DNA of 64,000 nucleotides, taken from positions 2,728,001-2,792,000 of the forward strand of contig JABRWF010000006.1 of the NCBI GenBank assembly GCA_018343915.1, read 5' to 3'. The position numbers and the translations under genes were made by a program. The notes below the pieces were generated by a model. The model was not told the DNA's origin. It saw only the letters and a list, made by a program, of their open reading frames with translations, and made no database searches. Positions 22,812 through 34,642 of the stretch are shown piece by piece (position 1 is the stretch's first letter; every line of letters starts with the position of its first letter). The stretch is from Agroathelia rolfsii (lineage: Eukaryota > Basidiomycota > Agaricomycetes > Amylocorticiales > Amylocorticiaceae).

Positions 22812-25612
22812 CTTTCTAGCTAATAATTTTGCCTATTCATATTGGTTGCTAATATCATAATGCCTGCTGCAACCGAGAAATTGCCAGCATTTGGGCTTGG
22901 GCTCAGTACAAATGAGTCAAAATTGCCCTGCCCTGTCTGCGAGCAGCTGTTTTTCCCCAAAGACTGAAAACATGTCAAAAGGTTTGTCACAAGCAGATTG
23001 ACGTATTGACGCAGAGATGTTAGATGCAAAAATTATGGAGGAAATACTAAGGAGAGAGGGCTTGGAATTAAAACTCAAACTTGAACGTGAACTTGATTAT
23101 AAGCAAGCGTTTCGTTCTGTCAGTGGTGGGTTTGGGGGAAATCCACTGGCAGTCACGGTGGCGTGGATCTTCAACGAAAACACATTTGCAGCGCTTGGCA
23201 CTCTAACCCAAGCGAGCAAGCAGTCATGATCGTGGATTAAATAAGATGTAATGTACTATCAGACCCAGTGAGATCCAGCTGATAGCTATCGTTAAAACGT
23301 TAAGTCAATAATTCTATTATTAGTTAATAACTCATCCGATGTTGACAACGCTGCTGTTCTTCTAGCCATTCCAGTGACAAGTAGGAGTATTTATGCCATA
23401 GAAATTACTGATATCTATCTCTTCTTTCTTGTGACCATAATCTACTAACGTATGACTTGCACAGATCTTGATTATGTGAAGATCCAACTTAACGAACAGC
23501 CCAAGCTCTCATCAGCAGATAGCTTCGAGACTCCTCCTTCGTCTGATGCTATTCGTGCAATGTGTTATCAAAACAGTAAATGCTTGGAAACAACTGATAC
23601 CCTTAAGAGTCGCACAAAGTCGCAGAGTATCCTGCATCTGAGTACCCAACAAGCTTTCAAGTCGTTACCACTGGCACTGGCAGTAGCATCAATGCCACTT
23701 CGCACACGTACCGATTTTAAATTCGCCTAACTAGCTCGTGAAGCCGATTTAACTAGAGGACAGTCTGAAACGATGATGTAGCTCATTAATCGATGTGCGA
23801 ATGGTACACCCTTTAGGCTGGGGGACTTTTCTGATCTTCGCGACACATGGAAACTTGCTTCTAACCTGCCAGCTGCCTGTGAGAGTCAGTTACCCCTTCG
23901 ATACATGTACTATTCTTGTCGAAGCGTACATCTACTCTCAAATGGGTTTAGGATACACCATTTAAGAGGACAATAGTGGAATATAAGTTTTAGCTTCATT
24001 TCTTTGGAATCAGGGACAGCAGAAATTATATTCATTGGTTGTTGAGGCCTTTGAGCGCCTATCTATTTCTGGTTTCCGGGTAGTTGTTGACTCGGAGTCT
24101 GAAACACTGACCTGTATCCTCGGATACGAAAGAATTGCCTATGATATATCTTACTTTCACCAGTCTAGTGAGCCGCATCCATTAAATCATGGTTAATAGT
24201 CTACGGCACAACTCGCATGCTTATCATCCTCAAGCCGATGCTGGTAATTTTAGCTGCTAATTATGCCTTATCTTCCGACATCTCGTTCATCCATCTTTGA
24301 GCCCGAGCTGTTTATCTTTCTGGACTTGACAATACCATTCTTTTTGACTGCGATACATCGGATTGTTCTTTGAGTTTTGTGTGTGTATTTCTTTTCAAGC
24401 AGATCGATCATGTGAATATAGTAGTACAAGTTAAACTACCGAAGTTCAAACAAAATTTCTGCTTCAGCTTGCTTGGCATAGCCACTTGAAATAATACTAG
24501 CAGATACTTTCGTCTATCTCAATGACCTTTTGAATCGATCTCATCTGGGCAGCCTGTATTCTACACCGGCAGCAAGGTCGTGTTATCAGTAGAGAGGATG
24601 TACAAATGGCTACCGCGACCTGTCGGCTATAAAGGCGTATGCCAGTTTATAGCAACAGCCACTTGCGGTGCTACCGGCTCTTGGAAAGGACTCAGATAGA
24701 GTTAGCACACTGCGCACTACCAGTGACCGCCTTCCACCTGGCACTTTGTTTTCCCAACTCTGTCAATGCCGAACAACGGTAGGATATATCTGCTTCTAGA
24801 CGCATAAATCATTGAAAAGGGTAGATGCTAGAATGCATTACGAATCCAAAGTTACACAACGTGCGACTGGACGGATACAGCTGCACGAAAACGTTCATTT
24901 TCCATGGCGAATGACTGCGGAAAGGCCAAGGAAATGGATTTAGACAGGAAATTGTAGCTCTTTCTTTTAGTCTTCAACGCTTATTCCATGGCTTATTACA
25001 TCATCTTAGCATGAGGCAATTTTAGGAATTGGCAGTGCCAACTATATTCGAAGAGCATATACGATTCGATCTTGGCGACTTTTCGTGTTAATTATTTTCC
25101 AATATCTCGTCTGAAAGAGCACATCTACTCTGCCCTATAGATGCTACTTTATTCCTCATAAGCTAGTTACTGACTTCCTGGCCAGTTCAATGTATAAGTC
25201 TTCAGCTGATGCTATATAATCACACAATCGCGCACCATCGCACATGCTGTTTCACCTTGAACATGTGCCACCTCATCAGCATGTCTTACGCCAATTGCCA
25301 GTGCCTTGTTTGCGGTCCCTCGCTCTTGCACGTTCCAAAACATTGGCATCATAAACCTTGGAGGATACCTATGCTTGGCCTCGGGGAACACGGACTTCCA
25401 TATTTGTTTCTTTATCTCCCATGCTATGATCATCTGACTATGGTGCTAGGTTACACTAGATACCGTTTGCTACTATACTTTACAGTTGGTTTCCATGATG
25501 CACAACAAAAGGGCCGAGCTCGAACCGTCATTTTGCATAAATACCTTGTATCTCATCTAACCATGTTTTTCATCGCAATCACACATCCATAATTCTATCC
25601 CAGCCACCCCTC
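22812..25612. other. Gene-poor stretch of 2.8 kb
   Basis: Only weak coding hints. At 22860-22966 the plus strand reads a short Cys-bearing segment (KLPCPVCEQLFFPKD) before a stop. At 23017-23229 there is a charged helical peptide (ILRREGLELKLKLERELDYK). Near 23440-23470 an intron-like end (CTAAC then GCACAG) precedes a 92-codon frame ending at 23730. None forms a convincing gene. From 23730 to 25200 both strands are densely stopped. The sequence looks like decayed mobile or duplicated DNA beside the inverted repeat, but no element could be named. Confidence 0.4.
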
Positions 25613-25976
25613 ATGAACTTCAAATATTCTCTTCTCCTCGCTCTCGCGTCGAGCGCGTCATATGTTGCATCTGCCGCCGTGGGAGTTAGTGTCAGTACAC
25701 ACTCCCTTCCCCCGAGCGGTCGATGAAGGCGGCTGGCTAACCTCCCTCATTCGATCATTCAGTCTGTAGTACCCATCGGCACAGCTAGCGTCTTCACCGC
25801 AACGCGTGTGATGATGACTTCGGTCCCAACGCCGCCATATCTTACAATGACGACAACGACGATAACGTGGACTGCGTACCCGACAGGCTCGAGCCCCCCA
25901 GGTCCGTACCTCGAGTTGATCATACTACCGTTGACCTAAACTGAACTTCATCTTCCCTCGTTTAGCAGCCCCTTAA
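25613..25976 (+). CDS. Small secreted Thr-rich protein (75 aa), 3 exons
   Basis: Exons: 25613-25690, 25763-25901, 25966-25976; donors GTCAGT and GTCCGT, acceptors TTCAG and TTTAG. The product begins with a classic signal peptide (MNFKYSLLLALASSASYVAS, then Ala-Ala), leaving about 53 mature residues. The mature part is rich in Thr, Pro, Val and Ser (for example TMTTTTITWTAYPTG), has no Cys, and ends in a Pro-rich tail. It lacks a GPI signal. Ser/Thr density suggests O-mannosylation. Small secreted proteins of this kind are numerous in basidiomycetes and mostly unknown. It is too short and too split to appear as one open frame, so the model rests on signal peptide, splice signals and frame continuity. 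A TATA-like CATAAATA lies about 75 bases upstream. Confidence 0.6.
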
Positions 25977-26740
25977 ACATTCAGTGCTCTGGGCCGGTCT
26001 CCGGATAGTCGGCAACCGAGTCAAATGGTCAAATCCCGTGTTTGATTATCTTTACGCGGCTGGAATGTATTGACTGTTGTTGTTATTCTCTGTTTTATAC
26101 ATGTACCCCGCATTGCAGGTCAACGCACCAATGTGTATCAACCTTTTTTTTATCGAAGTTTATCCACCTCCTGGACATCCTGAGAAAAAGAAGAAAAATC
26201 AAGAGTTGAGATGAAACACTGTCTATCTCTATTGCCAATCGTTAAGAGATAGTGAATAGAGTTTGTAATAAATGAGTAGCAATAGCCGAAAGAGGTCGAG
26301 GGTCGAGGCATAAACTCCAAACCCGATCAAAAAACGTTCATACCATATTTGAAGCCTACACACTGGGGTGCTTTATAGAATTACTCAGGTCTGCGCACAT
26401 TGACTAAGGGCAGAAGTGCAGTCATTGGGATCAATGAGTGTCATTTAATATCTGACGAGGTTGATCAGGTGTTTTACATGCTAAGTGCTTAATTTAGAGA
26501 CTTTCCATAGCGGCGATTGATAAAATTACAAAACGACATTCGTGCTAAAATCATGCACAAACTACATGGATGTGATATTGGTAAAGGAAGAAATGGATAG
26601 CCTCTTCAATATGATGAATTAGATTTAAATCTATTGGCTCATGGGAAAGAACGGCTTACGATTGAAACTGACAAAAGTTTAGTGACATGGGGCATAGGCT
26701 GAAAACAAAAAATCTCCTTCTCTTGCTCTAAAGACTCGGT
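25977..26740. other. Intergenic sequence, nothing recognised
   Basis: Convergent 3' flanks of the small secreted protein gene (plus) and the Rsa3-like gene (minus). AT-rich, no open frame with a recognisable product. Confidence 0.5.
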
Positions 26741-27418
26741 TCAGCTGTCCGGCTCAAGCACGAGTTCCATCTCGTTTACACCACCATCCTCTGCTGTTGA
26801 TGTGAAAACATCTGCCCCTGAGGCAAGGGAATCGATCAAAAGGTTTAGCCGTGAGGCTGTTAGGTTAGGTTCCTGGAAAAGAGTATTTTCAGTAAACAAG
26901 GATCAGATTCAGTATCTGCTAATGTATACCTTCCGAATCTGCTCCAAATCATCGGAGAAGGCGTCTGCTATTGACGCCATCCAAAATTTACGGAATTTTT
27001 CCTTAAGCACCTTTTCTTTATCCGCATCAGCGCCCCCTGCACTATTCAAGGGTATGAAAGAGGGTATTTCTGCAGGAGGTGGTGTGGGAGATTGATGCCG
27101 TGACACATGTGAGGTTTGAGTAATATTAGGTTGAGTGGATGCAGCAGTGGATTTTTGAATGGGCTGGGCTACATTATTGTCTGAATCAGAGTCAGAGTCG
27201 GAACCTTCGGAAGATGACCCCGAAGACGAAGATGACGAGGATTCTGCCTGAGCTGGTAAGACAGGTCGTTTTACGGTGGGAAGTGAGTTATCGTCAGACG
27301 AATCAGCCCCAGAGGTATCCGAATCAGAAGAGGACTCGGAGGAGGAGGCTACACGTCTCTTGCGTTTCCTGTTACGCCTGCGAGCTGGAGGTGCAGCGGA
27401 TTTTTTTTCTGCGACCAT
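26741..27418 (-). CDS. RSA3: Ribosome assembly protein 3 (Rsa3-like)
   Basis: Exons on the minus strand: 27418-26930 and 26872-26741 (intron donor GTATAC, acceptor TTCCAG), 206 residues. The C-terminal 70 residues match the Rsa3 domain: LKEKFRKFWMASIADAFSDD, then LEQIRK, and in exon 2 EPNLTASRLNLLIDSLASGA followed by DVF. In yeast, Rsa3 is a nucleolar factor associated with the DEAD-box helicase Dbp6 in early 60S assembly. The N-terminal two-thirds is low complexity: a basic patch (ARRRNRKRKRR) that can serve as nuclear signal, then long Ser/Asp/Glu runs typical of nucleolar proteins. Start is uncertain: an in-frame ATG at 27538 would add 40 residues; I prefer 27418 because the basic patch then lies near the N-terminus. 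A TCACGTGG lies upstream near 27678. Confidence 0.85.
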
Positions 27419-28031
27419 ATCTCCGGCCTTAGGTTGCAAATACTGGCCGCAATGGTGCCAGTGACTGGCGGATTTAACACTGAAATTTACTGCATCAAAT
27501 GTTTTCTCGGGAGCAAATTGCGATGATGTCACACTCATTATAAGGTCACGGAAGTTACTGATCACAAAAACCAAAGGAAATTTCGAGCACTAATAGAACT
27601 TCAATATCGTCTCTACGGGTATAGCACGTTGTACATAGGATAGTAAGCTGCTCGCGGTTCTCATAAGTTTCCGTTGATCACGTGGTAGCCACGCTCAGCC
27701 CACCTTCGTCTTCGATACTATATTTTACCTACCAAAATACATAGTAGAAATATTGTTTTAGCCTCTGTAGAGTTAAAACTCCAATAAGGAGTCTCAGCAG
27801 TTTTTTTTGATCAACATCAAGGGAGATACTGATTTATCAAAAAATGTGAGCTCGTATTGTGAATGGCTGACGTAATCTATGGAAACTTTTGAGAACCGCG
27901 AGTATAACTTATGTTACAACTAACTTGTCATCTTGAACAAAGAAAAAATATGTATCATTACCGAGTTTGGTGTAGTGATCACATTTGACCCGGAAACTCA
28001 GATTCCGCCGGCGACTTGGAGATTAAGCTAT
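27419..28031. other. Intergenic sequence upstream of the Rsa3-like gene
   Basis: Holds the promoter of the minus-strand Rsa3-like gene, including TCACGTGG near 27678, and the 3' flank of the first P450. No coding signal. Confidence 0.45.
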
Positions 28032-30181
28032 TCAATTTCTGGAAGTCAAGACGATAGGTAATGGGCCCCATTGAGTTGTGTAATGGTCCTTCCATGTTTC
28101 TTCCCATTTAGCGATAAGACTTTCCGCCCTTTCCCCGGGTGCCACCTTGACATGATACTTCTGTAGGATGCAACAAACTACAGAGCGCAGCTCCATCAAC
28201 GCCAGAGGTTTTCCCACGCAATTAGCGGGCCCAAAGGAGAATGGGATGAATGCTGATAAGTTGTGTACAACCTTTTCTGTAGACTGGCGTTGATCGGCGG
28301 ATAGCCAGCGTTCGGGCCAGAAATGGTTTGGACGAGGTGAGAAATAGCGCGGATCTCGTTGCAAGGAATATATATGGACAAAAACTTGAGTCTTTTCTGG
28401 CACAAAACTACGCGGTTTGGTTAAAATTGCATCAAAATCTAAGCTCAGAAATTTGTAATCCCTGCCTTTCACATATAATTTTCCCACCAGTGCCCGGCGG
28501 GATGGAACGTTGGCCCCCGCTAGGTACGGCAGGCAGGAGACGTAGAGTCTCGTTTCTGAGTCCAAACAAAGATTTGTATGATTTCGAATCGAAAGGGGTT
28601 CAATCACGTACATGCAGGCATTTAAGTAAGGCATTGTGGCCATCTTTACTGTATCCACAGGCTCGATCTCGCTCGGGAATGCTGAATCAATCTCCTCCTG
28701 CAGCCTTTTATATACTGATCCATGTGTAATGAGAAAATAGAACAATCCACTAAGCGTCAATGCGGTGGTATCTGAGCCTGCGACTACCGCAGCTAGACCG
28801 TCTGATGTGACTTCGCTCTGAAGGGGTTTCTCAGGAAGTTTTCCGTCTTCATCATTCTGGTGTCATATGTTTGGTGAGGATGAGAAGACTAGTTATATGA
28901 TTGAAGAGCAAGCATGGCTTACAAGGTAGTAAAACAGGTCTCTTTTTACTGTCCCTTCGCTAATACGGTGCTTGGCCCATTCCAAGGATACATTTCTCAG
29001 CTCCATAGCTTTCTTGTTAATTATAGGGATACTACGAAGCGTACGTCCAGCCCAGGGAATACAGCCCAAGGTGGAATTGAATCTGCACAGGATTTTCAGT
29101 AAGGAACTCAACCCTCATACAGATGAGCCGACGGACGCAATAGAATTCTCCAAGATCTCCCATAGACCTTCGGAATCCTTTCCACATTTAACGAGACCGA
29201 AGTCTCGTCCAAACCTGAGAGGCGATCATCAACTCGAGGAATAAATGCCGGCTGAACGGGATTACTAACGCCATAGATCCCATGAAGTCGAAGCTATACC
29301 ATGAAGTGTAAAGCCCAACGTTCTCTCATGATAGGAAGACAACGTACGCAAAGAATATCATCCATTGAGACATATTTATGGTTTCATCTTCACGAGTCGC
29401 GAATGCCTGTAGGAGAGACTTTGTGCTATTAACCACCAGTTCCTGATACCCCTTCATGGCCTCCTGGCTAAACGCAAGATTCCATGGATAACGTCGACGC
29501 TTATGCTCCGCCAAGTTCCGCAGAGACGGTAGATGCCCTGTCGCCCCGGGGGGATGCCGATGATCCCAAACTGACAAGGGAGTCAGCTATATGCATCGAT
29601 ATGTCAAGTCAAGACCAAGGATTAACAAACATGGTCCCTTGTTAAGGCCATTCACTCCCAAAATGGGCTGAATGGCATCTACGTTGCGAAAGGATAGTTC
29701 ATTCGGTCCTGTATTGTTAAGGCGAGTCAGCACAGGTGTAGGAAAACCATATCGACCAGCTTTACAAACCAACGCGAACGACATCGCCATATTTCTCGTG
29801 CAGCGATCGATAGTAGATATGAATTTTCCCAGTCCAGTTCATATATGCAAGCCAAAATTGACTCAGATGACCTTGCCAGGGACCGGGATATGCTGCCAAT
29901 GGATGGAAAGGCGAAAGACGGTAGATAACGGTGAATGCAATAACAAGACCATAGTACGAGATAAACACTTCTGACGTTGCTAGATCAGTGGCATAGCTAA
30001 TAGCTATGGGGACCGCGCCCAGCAATAGGATCAAGGCGGTGTAAGCATGAGTCGGAGGCTCGAACTGCTTGAAAATAAGATATGATGTCTGCAATCATTA
30101 CGCCTATTAGGACGCTATGAATCACTATCAATGGTTGGATCTCACAAAACTGGATCCAAAGACCAAAACATAAGGGTGCAT
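28032..30181 (-). CDS. Cytochrome P450 monooxygenase, first of a tandem pair
   Basis: Ten exons on the minus strand: 30181-30146, 30088-29770, 29708-29631, 29570-29348, 29293-29270, 29214-29137, 29082-28923, 28856-28612, 28555-28466, 28407-28032; 542 residues. An N-terminal hydrophobic stretch (about residues 25-60) anchors it in the ER membrane. P450 marks in order: proline hinge YPGPWQGH, I-helix AGSDTT (332-337), K-helix ETLR (390-393), PERW, and heme loop PFSFGPANCVG with axial Cys481. The heme loop lacks the usual Arg two residues before Cys, having Ala-Asn, as in several basidiomycete P450 groups. The last intron (28408-28465) seems to start with GC instead of GT. Substrate is unknown. 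The neighbour at 31322-33512 is a close paralogue with identical exon lengths; no terpene cyclase or PKS lies nearby. Confidence 0.92.
28408..28465 (-). other. Predicted GC-AG intron in the first P450
   Basis: The reading frame demands a junction after GAAAG at 28466, where the next bases are GCAGGG; the acceptor is CGTAG at 28412-28408. In the paralogue the aligned donor is CCG|GTATGT. Either a GC donor is used or this allele has a damaged splice site. Confidence 0.7.
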
Positions 30182-31321
30182 GATGGGATAGGTCGTACTC
30201 AGCATTGGCAGAAAGAAAAGGCCAATGGGCTCTTCTTATATCGTCATTGGAGTATGTCATATGCAACGTATGGTCCCGTGCATGGCTGCATGAGTAATAG
30301 CAACAGGTAAACAAAGTTGCCAGTCCTCCGGATGCCGGTCAATATACGGGATCAATACAGTTGAACTATGTATTTTTGGCTACTACAGTCCGACCGAAGC
30401 GCATCTAATACATGTGTGTATTTTGGTCCTATGTACAGTCTTGCCAGTGGGTTTAGGCTTTGCTGGCTCAGGGGGAGCACAACTCCGGACATTGGCCTGT
30501 TGTATTTGGATATCTCATGTCACGTCTGCTGTATGTTGATTGCTAGAGCCGATTACTTGAACTCGAAGGCACTGGATCGCCATGATCATGATCATATTAC
30601 ACATAGTATGTTACTCGCATCCGAGTCATGGGGATACGTAATTCAAAGTACAGTACATGTAGTCTGGTATGTCACAGTTGATCTTACGTTAATACATCGG
30701 GCAGAAGATTCGGAGTACATACATAGTTTACTAATGACTTCTTGGCTTGGAGTTCCCAAATCATTTTTTCACCGGCTCAGGTCCTGCATAATATTCTTTC
30801 GGCCAGACCTCTTGGACCAAAATCCAGCTCGTTTTTTGGTGAAAGCTTGGGCCACATTGATCCGCGGCCTGTGTATCGAAAGCCAGTGTAAGTCACGATG
30901 GTCTTTTAAGGGTTCGGCGGACCTGTCAGTGCATCATATGCTTATGATGTTCTGTTGATAACAATGAGCTTACATGGCTTTGATATTCAGAGTCACGAGG
31001 CCAGGAAAATCAATAACAGAAAGCGAAGAATGTTATGCGTCGTACTACATGTACTAGTAACTTATATGTAGTATGCAGATCAAACGACTGTAGTACAACA
31101 CCCATAGATCACATGACCCAAATTCCGTCATCATCATGCCTTGAGAACATATATATGTAACACTGGTTGACTGAGTAATATGCCGCCCATCAAACTCAAG
31201 TGCAATGCCTAGTAAGCAACATGATAGATATGGGGGTTTTTTTTTGGTGTTTTTTTGGCGTTGATAATATACGCCGAAGATAAAAAGCAAGTCAAAAGGG
31301 ATTGGAAAGACAAACATGCAA
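30182..31321. other. Intergenic sequence between the tandem P450 genes
   Basis: About 1.1 kb: upstream region of the first P450 and 3' flank of the second. A plus-strand frame of 196 codons (30368-30958) is open but Cys/His/Trp-rich, without homology that I recognise, and starts inside what should be promoter. I treat it as chance. Confidence 0.4.
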
Positions 31322-32534
31322 TCAGAATCTCCGCGTTAAGACAACCGGCAATGGCCCCCATTGAGTTGTATAAAAGTCTTGCAAAGTCTCTTCCCATCCA
31401 TCGACCATCTTAGCCTCCCTCTCTCCAGGCGCAGGTTTGATATGATACTTTTGCAGAACGAAACAAGTGACTGCACGCAATTCCATAAGCGCCAGAGGCT
31501 TTCCGACACAGCCCGCGGGCCCAAAGGAGAAAGGGATGTAAGCCGCCGGGTTGTGGACCACTTCTTCGGATGAGGAACGCTGATCAGTGGGTAACCAGCG
31601 CTGAGGCCAAAACGAGTCTGGGTATGGAGAGAAATACCGCGGATCCCGCTGAATAGAGTACATGTGAACGAAGACTTGGGTTGGCCCTGGCACAAACCTA
31701 GCATAGCGCCGCATGAGATGACGGATCCAGGATGATTAGACTTTGACATACCGGCCACATATAAATCGGCCTTCGTCTTTTGATGTCAGTGAGCGCTGAG
31801 AACCGCTGAGAACTGGTGGTAAAAGACGCAGGACTTCGTTTCTATAGATGTAACAGGGTCTGTTACTTGTACTGGCACCAAAAAGATAAATATATGGACC
31901 TACATGCAAGCATTCAAGAATGGCATATTCGCCATTTTAGTCATGTCAAGCGGCTCTATATCTTGAGGAAACACTGCATCGATTTCAGCTTGTAACCTCT
32001 CATAGGCCTTTACGTTCTTCATGAGAAAATAAAACAACCCGGTGAGGGTCATAGCTGTAGTGTCTGAACCTGCAACTATGGCTGTTAGGCCATCGGAAGA
32101 CACTTCTTTACGCTCAGGCTTTTGTGAAAGCTTCCCATCTTCATCGCTCTTCACATCCGATAGCTAGACTTAGTTCAGATGAATTTGGGTCTGAGGGGTC
32201 AGCTCACCAGATAAAAGAATAAATCCTTGTGCTTAGTCCCGGCATCGATACGCTTCTTGGCACAGCTAATAGCAAAGTGCGTGAGTCTCATGGCACCTTC
32301 CCTAATACCAGGAGTATTTCGAAGGACTAGGCCTGCCCATGGTATATGCGCGACAGTTGCGTTGAATCTGAACATGATTAGATGAGAAGACAAGCCAAAA
32401 ACATCATTTGAAAAACGCGGACTTTATTGAACTCTCAAGAATGTGCCAGAGTCCATCAGGATCACACCCCTTCTTAATAAGACCAAAATCATTTCCGAAT
32501 CTTCAAAGCAATAGAAGTCAGGACCACCAACATA

Positions 32535-32572
<38 letters not shown>

Positions 32573-33512
32573 TTGGCGTATACACACACAAAAGATCCCA
32601 TGAAATCAAAACTAAAATCACAATGGTGCAGTGAGATGTTGAAGCGATTTGGGTAGGATACATGGCGGGGGTTACTCACGCAAAATAGGTCATCCATTGA
32701 CCTATATCAATCGTTGAATTCTCACGTTGCGAAAATGCCTTGAGAAGCGATCTTGCGCTATTGACTACTATTTCCTCATATCCCTTCAAAGCTTCGCGGC
32801 CAAATGCCACATTCCATGGTTGTCGTCGGCGTTTATGCTCTGACCAATCTTTGAGAGCGACCAGGGGCTTGACAGATGCGCCCGGTTGACGATTGTCCCA
32901 AACTGACGCGTATATGTTTCAGCAATAAGGGATAGAAGTTTCATATCGGATCATCTTAGGACTCACATGGACCTTTATTGAGGCCATTGACACCCATAAT
33001 AGGTTGAATAGCATCTATATTGCGGAAAGATAACTCATTCGGACCTGGTTATTGTACTAGTAAGCCTATCATGATTACAACTTTCAGATAGACTCGACTT
33101 ACCAACACGAACAACATCCCCATACTTCTCGTGTAACGAGCGATAGTATATGTGTATCCTCCCCGTCCAGTTCCAATATGCCAGCCAAAATTGGGTTAAA
33201 TGGCCTTGCCACGGGCCGGGGTATTCCGCAAGGGGATGAAAGGGCGACAGACGATAAATGGCGGTGAAAGCCAGAATGAGGCCATAGTAAGAAATGAAGA
33301 CACTCGGCGGTGGCAATCCTGTTACAAAGATGAGAGCTGTAGGCACAGCGCCTAGAAGCAGAGCCAGAGCGCCATGGGCATGACCTGGCGGCTCGAAACG
33401 CTTGAAGGTCAAATATGAAATCTAAAGTTGACGCTAGTATCACTAGCAGGAGGTGACTATATCATTGGAATCTCACAAAACTAGCAGCAAGAAGAGTAAA
33501 GTAAGGATCCAT
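31322..33512 (-). CDS. Cytochrome P450 monooxygenase, second of a tandem pair
   Basis: Ten exons on the minus strand: 33512-33477, 33421-33103, 33044-32967, 32902-32680, 32611-32588, 32500-32423, 32367-32208, 32148-31904, 31841-31752, 31697-31322; 542 residues. Every exon has exactly the same length as in the neighbouring P450 (36, 319, 78, 223, 24, 78, 160, 245, 90, 376). Marks: N-terminal membrane anchor, EYPGPWQGH, I-helix AGSDTT, K-helix EVLR, PQRW (Glu replaced by Gln in the PERF-type motif), and heme loop PFSFGPAGCVG with Cys481. All introns are GT-AG; the sixth exon's donor GTCCGC is weak. The intron between exons 5 and 6 carries a run of 33 A on the plus strand. A recent tandem duplicate is inferred; divergence is enough for different substrates. 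Confidence 0.92.
32538..32570. repeat. 33-bp homopolymer A run inside a P450 intron
   Basis: Uninterrupted A run on the plus strand (T on the coding strand) between exons 5 and 6 of the second P450. On the coding strand it follows the donor region and could act as an oversized polypyrimidine tract. The exact length is prone to sequencing and slippage error. Confidence 0.95.
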
Positions 33513-34642
33513 GGTGTTCGAGTTGGGTCAATCCACAGAGTGATTGTCCAGGATACAGCCGATGGTCGAGTTTCAGGCCTTCAGGCTCGAAGGCGTCAGA
33601 AGATTAAATGGACTAATTTATATTATTTTGCGGTCATATTGTCAAAGAACCCCAATTACATTCTTGAATGTGATAGTTGCTCGGCCATCGGACTCGGGGT
33701 GAACATGTTAAATTAAAGTCAAGCTTGAAGAAGGGTACATCATCATGACAGTAACTGATATGGAAATGTATTTGTGCGGAGAAAACTCAACGAATTGCAC
33801 ACGTGCCAATAACGGATGCTGCAGAAAAATACTAATGGAGGCTAGCTAAGAAATTTTTTCATGAATCTTGGTAGTTTTACATTGATTTAATCCAACCGTT
33901 ATTTTCTTTTATTGAGTGGGTCTGCACAAGAGTGTACATACTGCAGCATAGATTGGCGGCCGCAGGCGCAGTGCGGCATTAGAAAGTCTAGTACTTTAGT
34001 ACTAGTACATGTATTATGATCGCCACCGAGTTATCATGCATGTCAGGTGTGTGATTTACTGTCAGCTAGCTAGAATAACAAAAATTTCTATATGTAACAA
34101 TCTATAATTATTGTCTGATGTATTGTCTTCCTGACCAGTCGTTTCCAAGTCGGACCCGCATATCTAGTATCTCAAGCCAGCCTATTGCAATAGGACCATA
34201 CGGTCGTCTACAGGCTGCGCTGCGAGGCATGCTTAATACCTGCATGACTTGGAAGAAAGCGGCCCAAAGCTGGTCTAGTGCTCTGTGAGAGATCTGTTAG
34301 TGACAGGACAAGGCCGTCGGCCGAGTCTACTCCTGGAAAGAGGTAATCATGTAAATGTTTGAGTCTGAGCTCATACTTGAAGCTTGAAGTAGTACCAGTA
34401 TGAATCCACTTATCAGCCACAATAGCCACCATTCATTTTTTTCTCCGTGTCACTGTGAGGTAATCACCTGAGATATCCTAAGAAACTACGTGAATGACTA
34501 CATGATGATGTATTATATGATTTTGTACAAGTTTCGCTGGTACCAAAAAGAGCAAATAGAACAGTTTGAAAGGAAAGAAGAGAGAAAGAGAGAAAGTAGC
34601 CTATTATGGCTTCCATGTAGGTCTTTGGGCATTAAGGCCAGC
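33513..34642. other. Intergenic sequence, nothing recognised
   Basis: About 1.1 kb between the second P450 start and the stop of protein B. AT-rich. Short open frames only. The part nearest 33513 should contain the P450 promoter. Confidence 0.5.

Noticed and set aside
22600..22860. Open frame across the right arm of the inverted repeat as a real protein
   Set aside because: The same peptide is read outward from both arms, the frame begins in a homopolymer, and it has no recognisable domain; it is a by-product of the repeat.
30368..30958. Plus-strand open frame of 196 codons between the P450 genes
   Set aside because: Composition is unlike the real genes (high Cys, His, Trp), it has no splice structure, no recognisable motif, and it overlaps the promoter of the first P450.
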